Assembly: GCF_021290965.1 (NCBI RefSeq)
Contig: NZ_JAJOYT010000004.1
Span: forward strand, 62,001-126,000
Length of the DNA: 64,000 nucleotides
Source: Rheinheimera faecalis
Lineage (GTDB): Bacteria > Pseudomonadota > Gammaproteobacteria > Enterobacterales > Alteromonadaceae
Direction of reading: 5' to 3'
Below are positions 1 through 10,173 of this stretch, piece by piece. The position numbers and the translations under genes are program-made. The notes under the pieces were generated by a model that ran no database searches, was not told where the DNA came from, and was given only the letters and a program-made list of their open reading frames with translations. Each line of letters starts with the position of its first letter. Position 1 is the first letter of the stretch.

Positions 1-2324
1 GGGGGATAGGCGAGCTGGACGGTGAGGGCGAAGCCGTTGGAGGCGTGATTATTATGCGCTCCGGTGAGAACGCCTTAACAACCATAGCGGCGGTCAAAAC
101 AAAATTGACGGCGTTGAAGAAGAGTCTGCCGCCCGGTGTGGAAATAGTGCCGACTTATGACCGTTCGAGGCTTATTGAAAGAGCCATTGAGAATCTTAGC
201 TTCAAACTGCTTGAGGAGTTTGCTGTTGTTGCAGTCGTTTGTGCGCTGTTTCTGTTCCATCTCCGATCAGCTTTGGTGGCTATTGTCTCTTTGCCTTTAG
301 GTATTCTGGCTGCATTTATTGTGATGCATTGGCAGGGGGTCAATGCCAACATTATGTCATTGGGCGGCATTGCCATTGCCATAGGTGCTATGGTTGACGC
401 TGCTGTGGTTATGATTGAAAACGCTCATAAACATCTGGAGAAATGGCATCAGGATCATCCTGAGGAGTTGTTGCATGGTGAAACTCGTTGGCGGGTGATC
501 GCCGATGCAGCTGCAGAGGTAGGTCCTGCGCTGTTTTTTTCTCTATTGATCATTACCTTGTCTTTTGTGCCGATTTTTACATTAGAGGCACAAGAAGGAC
601 GGCTGTTTTCGCCACTAGCCTTTACCAAAACCTATGCTATGGCAGCCAGTGCTGGTCTGGCGGTTACTTTGATCCCCGTACTAATGGGCTACCTGATCCG
701 CGGCCGGATCCCTGCTGAGCAAAAGAATCCGCTTAATCGCTGGTTAAGCGCTGCTTACCGGCCTTTACTAAATATCGTATTGCGTTTTCCCTGGACCACC
801 ATTGTATTTTCCTTTGTCATTTTTGTGGCCAGTTTATGGCCATTACAACATCTTGGCACTGAATTTATGCCGCCTCTTGACGAAGGTGATGTGCTGTATA
901 TGCCAACGGCACTGCCGGGCCTGTCGGCCAGTAAAGCTGCGCAGTTACTGCAGCAAACCGATCGTCTGATCAAAGCGGTACCCGAAGTTGCCAGTGTATA
1001 CGGAAAAGTGGGCAGAGCAGATACTGCAACGGATCCAGCACCGCTGGTTATGTTTGAAACCACCATTCAGTTTAAGCCCAAAAGCGAATGGCGTTCAGGA
1101 ATGACGGCGGAAAAGATCATTGAAGAACTGGACAGAACAGTGCGGGTGCCCGGCCTGACGAATATCTGGATCCCGCCAATTCGTAACCGTATCGATATGC
1201 TGGCCACAGGTATCAAAAGTCCGGTAGGGGTGAAGGTGTTGGGCAGCGATCTTTCGGTGATTAATCAACTGACAAAAGAGATTGAGCAAAAGGTTAAACA
1301 GATTCCCGGAGTAACCAGCGCTTTTGCTGAGCGTTTGACGGGAGGACGTTATGTCAATATCGATATCCAGCGCGAGCGGGCGGCTCGTTATGGGCTGAAT
1401 ATCGCTGATGTCCAGTTGACTGTCGCCAGTGCTGTGGGCGGGATGAACATTGGCGAAACTATTGAAGGGCTGCAGCGTTACCCCATCAACGTTCGTTACC
1501 CACGTGAGGTCCGCGATTCACTAGCACTGTTACGCAGTTTGCCTATTGTTACACCCAGAGGGCAGCAGTTGATACTTAGTGATGTCGCTAACATTCGTAT
1601 AGAAGACGGTCCACCGATGTTGCGCAGTGAAAACGCACGTTTGGCGGGCTTTGTGTACGTGGACCTGCGTGGTCGGGATCTGGGCACCGCGGTGCGGGAG
1701 ATGCAACAAGCCGTCGCTGAGCAGGTCAAATTACCACCCGGTTATTCAGTTTCGTGGTCAGGACAATTTGAATTTCTTGAACGAGCCACAGAGAAGCTAA
1801 AACTGGTTGTGCCGTTTACTTTGCTGATCATTTTTATCCTGCTTTACCTGACCTTTAAGCACTTTGCTGAGGCTTTGCTATTGATGGCAACCTTGCCTTT
1901 TGCACTGGTCGGCGGGATCTGGTTGTTGTTTGGTCTCGGTCACAATCTTTCTGTTGCTGGCGTAGTGGGTTTTATCGCCCTCGCCGGTGTGGCTGCCGAA
2001 TTCGGTGTGATCATGCTGCTTTACCTCAAACAAGCATGGCAGGCACGAACCGATCAACATCAGAGCAGTGAAGCTGATTTGCTGGATGCCATTCGTGAAG
2101 GCGCAGTGTTACGCGTGCGGCCCAAAGCCATGACAGTTGCTGTGATCCTGGCCGGTCTTTTACCCATCTTATGGGGAGCGGGCACCGGCAGTGAGATTAT
2201 GCAGCGGATTGCGGCCCCTATGGTCGGCGGAATGATTTCTGCGCCGCTGCTGTCGATGTTTGTGATCCCGGCAGCGTATTATCTGATGTATCGGCCTCGT
2301 CGACAATTAGATGTACAAGTTTGA
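1..2324 (+). CDS. Heavy-metal efflux RND pump, CusA/CzcA family (5' end outside window)
   Basis: This is the inner-membrane proton antiporter of a tripartite metal efflux complex (HME-RND), which moves metal ions from periplasm or cytosol out through an outer-membrane channel. The frame is open from base 3 to the stop at 2322-2324, giving about 773 residues. Family members are about 1040 aa, so roughly 270 N-terminal residues lie outside the window. Visible marks are the family signature [13 protein letters not shown] at the very start, the helix run [25 protein letters not shown] that carries the HME proton-relay motif, a periplasmic porter domain with DEGD and [15 protein letters not shown], and a final group of hydrophobic helices ending in YLMYRP. 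Membrane-fusion and outer-membrane partners would be expected upstream. The metal (Cu/Ag versus Co/Zn/Cd) cannot be settled without the missing N-terminus. Confidence 0.93.
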   Translation, partial: GIGELDGEGEAVGGVIIMRSGENALTTIAAVKTKLTALKKSLPPGVEIVPTYDRSRLIERAIENLSFKLLEEFAVVAVVCALFLFHLRSALVAIVSLPLGILAAFIVMHWQGVNANIMSLGGIAIAIGAMVDAAVVMIENAHKHLEKWHQDHPEELLHGETRWRVIADAAAEVGPALFFSLLIITLSFVPIFTLEAQEGRLFSPLAFTKTYAMAASAGLAVTLIPVLMGYLIRGRIPAEQKNPLNRWLSAAYRPLLNIVLRFPWTTIVFSFVIFVASLWPLQHLGTEFMPPLDEGDVLYMPTALPGLSASKAAQLLQQTDRLIKAVPEVASVYGKVGRADTATDPAPLVMFETTIQFKPKSEWRSGMTAEKIIEELDRTVRVPGLTNIWIPPIRNRIDMLATGIKSPVGVKVLGSDLSVINQLTKEIEQKVKQIPGVTSAFAERLTGGRYVNIDIQRERAARYGLNIADVQLTVASAVGGMNIGETIEGLQRYPINVRYPREVRDSLALLRSLPIVTPRGQQLILSDVANIRIEDGPPMLRSENARLAGFVYVDLRGRDLGTAVREMQQAVAEQVKLPPGYSVSWSGQFEFLERATEKLKLVVPFTLLIIFILLYLTFKHFAEALLLMATLPFALVGGIWLLFGLGHNLSVAGVVGFIALAGVAAEFGVIMLLYLKQAWQARTDQHQSSEADLLDAIREGAVLRVRPKAMTVAVILAGLLPILWGAGTGSEIMQRIAAPMVGGMISAPLLSMFVIPAAYYLMYRPRRQLDVQV

Positions 2325-2428
2325 GGCACACGACGTCTAATTAACCAGAGATCGGTTTAACGAGTCATGACTGTAACAGTAATAAACTTCGCGTTTATGA
2401 TGTTCAGTTGTGGCTTATTGCCCTTCAA

Positions 2429-2959
2429 TTAATAAGCGATGAGCTCTTCTATCATGTTCTGCAAAAAGCTATGAACACTGCGATGTCTGGAGCGTTCTAT
2501 GTGAGATATTTTTCAACTGGTCGTTGATGGTATCGATGATAAAGCACCTTGAATGCATGACTCTGTCCCACAAGGATATGGCTTTTGCTTTCATGCTTTT
2601 ACATAGGTTGGTCACCAGCGTAATGCCTTTCTCCAGTCGATCACTGGACCATGTTTTGCTGTCATGCAGATTGGCAGAGGGGATTTTCGCCGCTGAATTC
2701 GCAAGTTGTGACAGACTTTGATACAGGTGGAATCAACAGATCCGATGCCAGTTGGCTGGCTTTTCAGGCTGACGAAGTAACTGCAAAGAGGCGTTGAGTA
2801 TCTGAAATAAGGTAATAATGGTCATAATTTCACTCATTGGCATGCGCCCAGCACGCTGCAGCTTGCGTGTTCCATCGGTTAAAAGAATTTTCCCCATTCA
2901 GGGATGAAAACCGCAGAAAAATCATCGATATCGTAAAAAACTTCCACTAACTTGTGCAC
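2429..2959 (-). pseudogene. Decayed IS982-family transposase
   Basis: Reading the minus strand from a GTG at 2959 gives HKLVEVFYDIDDFSAVFIPEW, the typical IS982 N-terminus, followed by a stop. In another frame come RAGRMPMSEIMTIITLFQ, then IGSVDSTCIKVCHN-like and KTWSSDRLEKGITLVTN-like fragments, then INDQLKNIS. After a further shift comes RSRHRSVHSFLQNMIEELIAY, ending in TAA at 2429-2431. The pieces run in the right order for an IS982 transposase but span 531 bp instead of about 870, with several frameshifts and internal deletions, so it cannot be functional. A ribosome-site-like GAGGATCT lies just before the GTG. I did not find convincing terminal inverted repeats. Confidence 0.8.
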
Positions 2960-3146
2960 AGATCCTCTTTGTTGTGATTGAGAGGCCGATCGAAAGATCC
3001 GATCACGATGAGAGCCTTTAGTGCAAACTTTCTTATCCCGGCTTTGGGTTACACTCGTTTATTACTAAAACAGTATGTAAGCAATTGGGGATTTGTACTA
3101 CTATCGTGCTATCGTCCGGCTTACAAACCTAGATAAAAATCCAAAT
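2960..3146. other. Intergenic remainder after IS relic
   Basis: With the transposase relic, this completes the 820-bp stretch without an intact gene between the RND pump and the large sensor. It should hold the promoter of the sensor gene. No clear operator or terminator was seen. Confidence 0.4.
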
Positions 3147-6100
3147 ATGCCGTTTCTTACTCAGACCATATTTCTTGCCTGCAGCGCTTTTGTGACTCGC
3201 TATAAGCCTCTTCGCTGTTGGCCGGGGTTTTTACTGTTCATTGTGTCCGTTTTTACTTGTACTCTGGTATCTGCCACCCCCAATGTGTCGCGTCTTTCTC
3301 CTGACAATGGTTTAAGTCAGGGCGTGGTTTACACAATGAAGCTGGATAGCAAAAAGCAGCTTTGGTTAGCCACAGAAAGTGATTTAGACCGGTTTGATGG
3401 CACCAGTGTAGAGCACATGCGTGCGGCGCTTAATTTAAGCAGCGATATTGTCTGGGACTTTGATTTTGTTACTGATACCAAACTGCATGTTGCAACAGCG
3501 GATGCAGGTCTCATTGAGATGGATTTGTTAACAGGTCATGCCCGCTATCTGCAACGAGATAGTAAAGGGGCGTTTTCCCGGGCACGGGCAATCTATATAA
3601 TCCGCGAAGATGCGCAGCAAGAACGCTGGTATGCCAATGAACTGTCCGTATATCAGTTGAATAAAGACGGTAACCTTAGCGAAGTATTTACGTTCACTGG
3701 GAAAGACCCTGTTGTTCACCACATACGCGATATACTTCGCTTCGAGGATACCCTTATTATTGCTACGTCGATGGGGTTATACCAGTTCGATTTATCCAAT
3801 AAACTATTAAAACCACTACCGTATTTACCGGAAAATGCCGTCGAAGACCAGCTCAACAGTAAAGCGTTGTTGCTGCATGACGAGCATTTACTGATCGGTA
3901 CTGTCAGAGGCCTATATCGCTTACCAATCAGTGTTTTACGGCAGCCCTCTGCTGAGGTGCTGGCTGAGACATTGCTACCAAAACACAACGTCTGGAAAAT
4001 TAAGCTGTCGCAACAATACGGTATTTTATTGGCTACTGACTCTGGCTTGTTACAACTGGATGCTGAAGCAATCACAGCAAAGACGTTGTTTCAGCCAGGG
4101 AGTACTGCTTTTGCTTATGCCGACGATACCATTCTGGACTTTATTGAATTAGATGATGGCAACTTCTGGCTCGGCTCACGTGGAGATGGGGCTTATTTCT
4201 GGAACAGCCAGTTCGCCGGTTTTGAAAATGTGTTTAATCGCACCGGTGAAAATACACTGAGCCATAATGTTGTCTTCGGTTTACACAGCACTGCAACAGA
4301 TTTATGGATTGGCACGCAAAACGGCCTGAACCGTTATCAATGGCACAGCGGTGAAATTAAACAGTTTTTGGTGAATAGCGATAGTGCAGCTGTGGAGTCA
4401 GCAGCGACAATATACGGTATTTACCCGCATGCATCTGACCGCTATTTATGGCTGCTGACAGCAGTGTCTTTAGTACAATTTGATACCGTTTTAAATCAGC
4501 TCGTGGTACCAACTTCAATACAAAACTCTGATGTGTTTCAGCAATATATTTACAGTGTCACACAAACTGCTGACAACGACTTATTAATTATTAATGCCAA
4601 AGGGGCATTTCGGATAAAAAACGACAGTAGTACACAGCCTTTGAAATCTCTGTCATTGTTTTTATCTTCACCTCAAGACGCGCAATGGTTTGGCGCTGAT
4701 CCTGCAGCTGTAAATGAGTTCTTCTTTTTTTACCAAGGCGCGATTTGGCGATACAGGCTGGAGCAAGACAAAGTATCGTTGGTATATCAGCTACCAGAGC
4801 AACATAAAGACAAAGTTTTATTTGGGGAAGGAATGCAGCAAGTGAACCAAAGCCTGTGGTTTTTAATCTCTGGTCTGGGGTTGGTTGAGCTGGACAGCAC
4901 GAATTTTACTTTGAAGAGCACTTTTTTCAATCCGGATGAGCCCTCCTTATCAACTTCTACCTTGTATGCGCTGCAAAAAGACAATAAGGACTATTTGTGG
5001 ATGAGTAGCCATTCCGGATTATGGCGGTTTAACCCCAAGCTGCGGCTTTTGCGTCAGTTTACGAGTCGTGATGGCTTGGCTTATAACGAGTTTAATGGTA
5101 CTTCGGGCCATCTCTCACAGCACAATAACAAGATGGTGTTTGGCTCGATGCGGGGAGTATCGATTTTTGAAGCAAATCAATTTATCGCTCAAAAACAGGC
5201 CCAGCCAACGTTATATTTTACGAATGTATCGCTTGAATCAAAAAAATTAGTACCACAACTTATACCAGCACAACAACAAGAGCTTAAACTGGCACATGAT
5301 GATTATGGCTTGAGGGTCCAAGTTTCGGCATTTGATTACAAACTACAGAATGACACCCAATACAGGTTTGACCTGAGTGGGTCAATGGAATTACCGGATT
5401 ACATCAAACCTTTTCCCTATTTGTCATTGCCAAATTTGACACCAGGTAAGTACACCTTGAAGGTCAGCGCTTTTAACCCGGCAACAGAGCAATACAGCAA
5501 ACCCGCCTTGATGCAGATCAGTGTAGATTATCCGCCCTGGCGTAGTCCCTTAGCCTATGCGCTTTATGTGGTAATGGTTCTCAGCATGGTAATGCTTTGG
5601 CTTCGCAGCAAAATAAAGCAAAGAACCATACTACTTGAACAGCATAACGCTTTAAGGCAGGTAAAAAATAAGCTTGAGTTGGCCTTGGCAGTGGCTTCTA
5701 GTGACGTATGGGAAGCAGACCTTAACCAGAACTGCCTTATCCATTCCAGTCGTATGTTATTTATTTTTCCGACGTTGCAGGACACTTACAGTATAGAGGA
5801 CTACCTGGCGAAACTGCACCCGGATGACAGGGCCAGTTATTACCAAAACTGGCAAGCGCTGAAAGATAACGAGAGCACCGAGTTTAATTGTATTTACCGG
5901 ATAAAAACGAACGAAGGCCAATGGCGCTGGTTTAAAGATGTCGGCAAGCTGTCCGTATTGCAATCAGACAAGCCACAGCAGATTTATGGGTTGTACACCG
6001 ACATTACCTCACATAAGTTAACAGAGCAGGAACTTGAGCACTTGTCGCACTATGATCAGGTAACTGGGCTGCCTAACCGTAATTTACTGCAGCAATACCT

Positions 6101-7328
6101 GACACAAGCGGAAAACGGGCTGCAATTCAGTGCCTTTATTGTCATCAAATTGTTGCAATTTAGCGAAATTAAAAGTGCTTTTGGCGACTTAGTGACAAAT
6201 TCTGCACTGTTACAACTATCGACACGTATGCGTAGCATAATAAGTACGCCCAATTTATTAATTCATGCTGCAGAGTCAACTTTTGTAGTCGCCCTGCAAA
6301 ACAGTGAAGCTGGGGATGTAAGCATTATATCTGAGCGCTTACTATCACTGATTAACACTCCGATCACTGTTCATGAACAGGACATTACGATATCAGGTAT
6401 AGCGGGTACGGCGTGCAGTGCTAATGAGCCTTATTCCGGACAACAATTACTGAACCAAGCCGAGCTTGCGCTGCGTGCTGCAAGAGACAGTGGTGGTTAT
6501 CAACATTATTCTTATCAAACCGGGCTTCTGGAGCAAACCAAACAAAAATTTATTCTGCAGCAGCAGTTAAGGGATGCAATCTCGCAGAATAAGTTGCTCA
6601 ATTATTATCAGCCGATTATCAATGCAAAAAGTGGTGTACCGGTTGGAGTAGAGTTGCTGCTCCGCTGGAACAACAATGGCCAGTTTGTGCCGCCTGACGA
6701 GTTTATTCCGATTGCTGAGCAGTGCGGTTTGATTGACCAATTAACCTGTTTGTCTCTTGCAACAGCCTGTGAAGATATCTTGTTATTGCAGAACCAGGGC
6801 GTCACGCTTTATTTGTCCATCAACCTAACAGCAACACAACTGTGTTCACACTCGATTCTTGCGCTGTTTAAAAAGATTATTCTGGAAAAGGGCTTGTCAC
6901 CAAAGCTAATACGACTTGAGATCACGGAGTCGAGCTTGATCCAGAATAAAGGCAATGCTATCCATAATATGAACGAGCTGCGAGACGCTGGGTTTCAGAT
7001 CTTTTTGGACGATTTTGGTACTGGTTACTCTTCGTTGAAATATATTCAGGATTTTCCACTGGATGCGATCAAGATAGACCGCAGTTTTGTATCGAACATC
7101 ACTAAATCCAACAATACCGCCATTATCGACACTATTATCACTCTGGCAGATAGTTTGGGAGTTGTCTGTATAGCAGAAGGTGTAGAAACCGTAGCTGAGC
7201 GAGATTATCTGCTGAGTAAAAATTGTCACTATATGCAAGGTTATTTATACAGTAAACCAGTTTCTATCGAGCAATTGTTAACTTTATATACCGTGCTGTC
7301 GTCGCAGTATGCCATCTTTGATAAGTAA
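3147..7328 (+). CDS. Reg_prop/Y_Y_Y sensor with PAS, degenerate GGDEF and EAL domains (c-di-GMP phosphodiesterase)
   Basis: This predicted inner-membrane sensor hydrolyses cyclic di-GMP. From ATG 3147 it has 1393 aa; the frame extends to a TTG at 3093, but the ATG directly precedes the hydrophobic signal anchor. Order: signal segment (about 20-45), a periplasmic two-component-regulator propeller (about 50-700, repeats such as LWLATESDLDRFDG, LWIGTQNGLNRY, LWMSSHSGLWRF), a Y_Y_Y domain (about 718-788), a membrane helix (about 796-818), PAS (about 845-955), GGDEF (about 966-1118) and EAL (about 1138-1385). The GGDEF signature is replaced by AESTF, so cyclase activity is unlikely. The EAL domain keeps VELLLRW, SINLT, LEITES, DDFGTGYSSL, KIDRSF, AEGVET and MQGY, so phosphodiesterase activity is expected. 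The periplasmic ligand is unknown; such propellers are often linked to glycan sensing. Confidence 0.92.
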   Translation: MPFLTQTIFLACSAFVTRYKPLRCWPGFLLFIVSVFTCTLVSATPNVSRLSPDNGLSQGVVYTMKLDSKKQLWLATESDLDRFDGTSVEHMRAALNLSSDIVWDFDFVTDTKLHVATADAGLIEMDLLTGHARYLQRDSKGAFSRARAIYIIREDAQQERWYANELSVYQLNKDGNLSEVFTFTGKDPVVHHIRDILRFEDTLIIATSMGLYQFDLSNKLLKPLPYLPENAVEDQLNSKALLLHDEHLLIGTVRGLYRLPISVLRQPSAEVLAETLLPKHNVWKIKLSQQYGILLATDSGLLQLDAEAITAKTLFQPGSTAFAYADDTILDFIELDDGNFWLGSRGDGAYFWNSQFAGFENVFNRTGENTLSHNVVFGLHSTATDLWIGTQNGLNRYQWHSGEIKQFLVNSDSAAVESAATIYGIYPHASDRYLWLLTAVSLVQFDTVLNQLVVPTSIQNSDVFQQYIYSVTQTADNDLLIINAKGAFRIKNDSSTQPLKSLSLFLSSPQDAQWFGADPAAVNEFFFFYQGAIWRYRLEQDKVSLVYQLPEQHKDKVLFGEGMQQVNQSLWFLISGLGLVELDSTNFTLKSTFFNPDEPSLSTSTLYALQKDNKDYLWMSSHSGLWRFNPKLRLLRQFTSRDGLAYNEFNGTSGHLSQHNNKMVFGSMRGVSIFEANQFIAQKQAQPTLYFTNVSLESKKLVPQLIPAQQQELKLAHDDYGLRVQVSAFDYKLQNDTQYRFDLSGSMELPDYIKPFPYLSLPNLTPGKYTLKVSAFNPATEQYSKPALMQISVDYPPWRSPLAYALYVVMVLSMVMLWLRSKIKQRTILLEQHNALRQVKNKLELALAVASSDVWEADLNQNCLIHSSRMLFIFPTLQDTYSIEDYLAKLHPDDRASYYQNWQALKDNESTEFNCIYRIKTNEGQWRWFKDVGKLSVLQSDKPQQIYGLYTDITSHKLTEQELEHLSHYDQVTGLPNRNLLQQYLTQAENGLQFSAFIVIKLLQFSEIKSAFGDLVTNSALLQLSTRMRSIISTPNLLIHAAESTFVVALQNSEAGDVSIISERLLSLINTPITVHEQDITISGIAGTACSANEPYSGQQLLNQAELALRAARDSGGYQHYSYQTGLLEQTKQKFILQQQLRDAISQNKLLNYYQPIINAKSGVPVGVELLLRWNNNGQFVPPDEFIPIAEQCGLIDQLTCLSLATACEDILLLQNQGVTLYLSINLTATQLCSHSILALFKKIILEKGLSPKLIRLEITESSLIQNKGNAIHNMNELRDAGFQIFLDDFGTGYSSLKYIQDFPLDAIKIDRSFVSNITKSNNTAIIDTIITLADSLGVVCIAEGVETVAERDYLLSKNCHYMQGYLYSKPVSIEQLLTLYTVLSSQYAIFDK

Positions 7329-7451
7329 AAATTGTACCCGCCCGACGAGCCCTGCAGTGCGCTGTAAACAGATTGTTGTTTAGCGCATTCTCCTGCATTT
7401 GAACTGCTCCTTTTGGATAGACAGCAGCAACTACGCGTCAGTAAATGCAAA

Positions 7452-7466
7452 TGATAACGATTGTTA
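7452..7466. promoter_or_regulatory. Fur-box-like site
   Basis: TGATAACGATTGTTA matches 11 of 14 defined positions of the 7-1-7 Fur consensus TGATAATnATTATCA. It lies about 60 bp before the start of the downstream TonB receptor, as expected for iron repression. Confidence 0.65.
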
Positions 7467-7527
7467 ATTGATTTTTAGGCGTTTATAATGCGCTCAATTT
7501 TAGCATTCACCTCATTTGGAAGTAGTT

Positions 7528-9660
7528 ATGACTGGTATTCGCAATATGACGTATTTAGCCGTGTTTCTGGCGTTAAACCCTGTAGTGGCGCAAGCGAACA
7601 GTGCCACTGAAACTCAGGGTATTGAGCGGATAACTATTACCGGTAGCCGTATAGTAGAAAGTCTGGACGAAGTTCCGGCCAGTATTACCCTGATAGATCA
7701 GCAAACCATTAATGAAAACCTGCAGGTGAGCTCTGAACTACAAAACCTGCTGTCACTTGCTGTGCCGGGTATGGCACCTGGTACTGGCAGTACTAGTAAT
7801 TTTGGGCAGACTTTACGTGGTCGCAATGTATTGGTGATGATTGATGGAGTACCACAAGACACCCCTTTGCGTAATGGCGGCCTCGGTATTCGGACTTTAG
7901 ATCCGGCCAGTATTGAGCGTATTGAAGTGGTGAATGGTGCAACGTCAATTTGGGGGAATGGCGCTGCAGGGGGCGTGATTAACTACATCACGAAAAAGCC
8001 GGGTGAGGGCGCAGCTAATGTCATGCTGTCGCAATCAATCCGTAGCAGTCTGGTTAAAGCTGAAGATAGCATCGGTTATCGCAGCGTACTGTCGGTTAAT
8101 GGAAATGCGGGCAAGCTGGGCTATGTGGCTAAGTTGTCGCAGGAGAAATACGGTGTGCAACGCGATGCTGACGGCGATATTCTTGGCCTGCAATATGGCT
8201 TGTCGGACAGTCGGCAGCGTGATGCTTTTGTGAAATTAGCCTACCAGCTTGATGACGAGCAGTCGCTGCAGTTCAGTTACAATTATTACGACTCGGATCA
8301 AGATGCGAAGTACCGTGATGTTGCTGGCAATATTGATTTGGGTGAGAAAACCTATTCTGTGCCGCTGACGGCAGGTGAGGTGGTGCAGGGGGCGCCGCAA
8401 GGGCCTGAAGGCAATTATAATCTGATGCTGAAATATCAGCATAATGAGCTATTTAGTAACACCGGTCTGGTTGTGGATGCTTACCGGCAGAAAATCGACA
8501 ACGTGTTTTTCTGGTCAGCAACGCTGGCGAATCCAGAGCAGGAGTTTGACGGTGGCCAATCGGCCATCTTATCGGAAAAAGACGGCCTGCGCGCCGTACT
8601 GACCAGCGCCGTAACATTAGGCCTGGTTGATGCGACTTTCATCTATGGTGTCGATGTGCTGCAGGATGTCACATCGCAACCCTTATTAGATGGTCGTATT
8701 TGGGTACCGGAAATGGATATGGGCTCCCAGGGCTTATTTGTGCAAAGCAAGTGGGCGTTCGGTGATGACTGGACATTAAAAGCCGGTGCGCGGCGCGAGT
8801 CGGTCAGCGTGAAGGTAGCTGACTATGACACCTTAAGGTTATGCCGCAATGCTCAAACCTGCTCAACACCGATGGCTGTCACTGGCGGAAAAATAGATTA
8901 CGATGCAACCACATACAATCTGGGCTTACGTTATCGCTGGTCTGATGCCTTTTCACCTTATGTTAGTTACTCCGAAGGGTTTGAAGTACCTGACCTGGGT
9001 TTGTTGCTGCGCACTGCAACGGTAAATGCTATCAGCTTGATCCAAAGCGAAGCGTCTGTGGTTAAAAATTATGAAGCTGGTTTTAGCAGCCAGGTTGATG
9101 CTTTGTACCTGAATGTTGCAGTTTATCGCAGCGAGTCTGAATTAGGCACTGGTAGCCAACTTGATAGTGCTACTGGCATTTACCGGCCGGTGCGGGCACC
9201 TCAAAAAATCTGGGGTTATGAAGTATCTGGCGAGTATCGTTTGTCTGATGCGTGGCAATTAAGCGCTGCTTATGGCTACGCTGAAGGTAAAGATACGAAA
9301 AACGATATTTACCTGGGTGCCCGCCAAATTAGTGCGCCAAAACTGACCAGCTCTGTGCGTTACCGCTCGAGCGCTGATTTGAGTTTTAGTATGTATTGGC
9401 TGCACGTATTTAACCGGGACCGTTTTAGCCCTAACGCTGATGGTTTTTACACAGGTGACCAAGGCCCGGTGAAGAGTTACGATGTGCTGAATTTGTCAGC
9501 GAACTATCAGATAAACAATTGGCAACTGTTTGCAGGTATTGAGAATTTGCTGAATGAAGATTACTTCCCGGCCCGTTCGCAGTCGTTCAGGTACGGTACT
9601 GGTTACAGCGTTAAAGGATTAGGTGCAAACTTAAATATGGGTGTTAGTTACACGTTTTAA
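7528..9660 (+). CDS. TonB-dependent siderophore-type outer-membrane receptor
   Basis: Outer-membrane gated beta-barrel of 710 aa for energy-dependent uptake, most likely of an iron-siderophore. ATG 7528 follows GGAAG at a good distance and starts a clear signal peptide (MTGIRNMTYLAVFLALNPVVAQA); an in-frame TTG at 7516 is less likely. A TonB-box-like IERITITGSR follows the signal. The plug domain (about 45-160) contains TLRGRNVLVMIDGVPQD, SIERIEVVNGATSIWGNGAAGGVINYITKKP. The barrel ends in the aromatic-terminated strand MGVSYTF recognised by the BAM machinery. The Fur-box-like site upstream supports iron. The gene seems monocistronic and is followed by a hairpin. The exact ligand cannot be read from sequence. 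Confidence 0.93.
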   Translation: MTGIRNMTYLAVFLALNPVVAQANSATETQGIERITITGSRIVESLDEVPASITLIDQQTINENLQVSSELQNLLSLAVPGMAPGTGSTSNFGQTLRGRNVLVMIDGVPQDTPLRNGGLGIRTLDPASIERIEVVNGATSIWGNGAAGGVINYITKKPGEGAANVMLSQSIRSSLVKAEDSIGYRSVLSVNGNAGKLGYVAKLSQEKYGVQRDADGDILGLQYGLSDSRQRDAFVKLAYQLDDEQSLQFSYNYYDSDQDAKYRDVAGNIDLGEKTYSVPLTAGEVVQGAPQGPEGNYNLMLKYQHNELFSNTGLVVDAYRQKIDNVFFWSATLANPEQEFDGGQSAILSEKDGLRAVLTSAVTLGLVDATFIYGVDVLQDVTSQPLLDGRIWVPEMDMGSQGLFVQSKWAFGDDWTLKAGARRESVSVKVADYDTLRLCRNAQTCSTPMAVTGGKIDYDATTYNLGLRYRWSDAFSPYVSYSEGFEVPDLGLLLRTATVNAISLIQSEASVVKNYEAGFSSQVDALYLNVAVYRSESELGTGSQLDSATGIYRPVRAPQKIWGYEVSGEYRLSDAWQLSAAYGYAEGKDTKNDIYLGARQISAPKLTSSVRYRSSADLSFSMYWLHVFNRDRFSPNADGFYTGDQGPVKSYDVLNLSANYQINNWQLFAGIENLLNEDYFPARSQSFRYGTGYSVKGLGANLNMGVSYTF

Positions 9661-9709
9661 TAGTGAAAGATAACATCACAATTTTAAGTCAAGTGACAAG
9701 GTGTATAGC

Positions 9710-9731
9710 GTTTTAGAGTCAGCTCTAAAAC
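9710..9731. terminator. Perfect hairpin after TonB receptor gene
   Basis: Arms GTTTTAGAG and CTCTAAAAC (9 bp, 4-nt loop), 50 bp after the stop. There is no T run, so termination is only suggested. Confidence 0.45.
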
Positions 9732-9753
9732 CATTTGATTGGAGAACCTACAT

Positions 9754-9917
9754 TAGTCACAAACTTAATTACACACTGACAGTCAGATCCAACCCCGCGA
9801 AGCGGTTTGGCTCTGATCCCAGTTTGCCAACTGCGGTCGGGTTTAGCTGATTGCAGGTGGCAGCTGGTTAGCGATTGATTTACTTTAAAACCCGCTCTTT
9901 GAGGCGGGTTTTTGTTT
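9754..9917 (+). repeat. Dispersed ~164-bp structured repeat, copy A
   Basis: This non-coding element starts with AGTCACAAACTTAATTA, contains a long imperfect hairpin around 9782-9815 (arms TCAGA.CCAA..CCGC and GCGG.TTGG.TCTGA), and ends in a terminator-like stem at 9887-9912. A second copy in the same orientation lies at 16286-16449; by eye the two differ at about 16 positions, many of them in the middle. No reading frame is conserved. It resembles a miniature or non-autonomous mobile element, or a repeated terminator/RNA element. The rest of the 9661-10173 gap holds no gene that I can see. Confidence 0.85.
9887..9913 (+). terminator. Rho-independent-type terminator inside repeat copy A
   Basis: Stem AAAACCCGC / GCGGGTTTT with an 8-nt loop; the right arm runs into the T tract. 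Confidence 0.7.
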
Positions 9918-10173
9918 GTAGTGAATTTTTCAATGATGATTTCCTGATCTCAATATCTTGATGAGTTAAATAAAGTGAAAGTTTAAACAATGGCTCTGAG
10001 TGAGCTGGTCTTTTAGTCCTATCCAGAGGTGATATAAGTGAATGAATCCGGATGCTTCGAATCTTAGGCGGTTGAAATCCAATTGCTGTATCTAACTAAA
10101 CAGCGCAATCTGTATCTATGCAGATCAGTTATATTTAATGAATATAAGTACAGATTGCTGGGGGAGGTGAGCT

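Noticed and set aside
6045..6500. Active diguanylate cyclase in the large sensor
   Set aside because: The GGDEF signature is replaced by AESTF, so only the EAL part is likely catalytic.
9754..9917. Integron attC site
   Set aside because: An RYYYAAC-like ATCCAAC is present, but no matching GTTRRRY partner at the right place, no integrase, and the genes between copies are not cassette-like.
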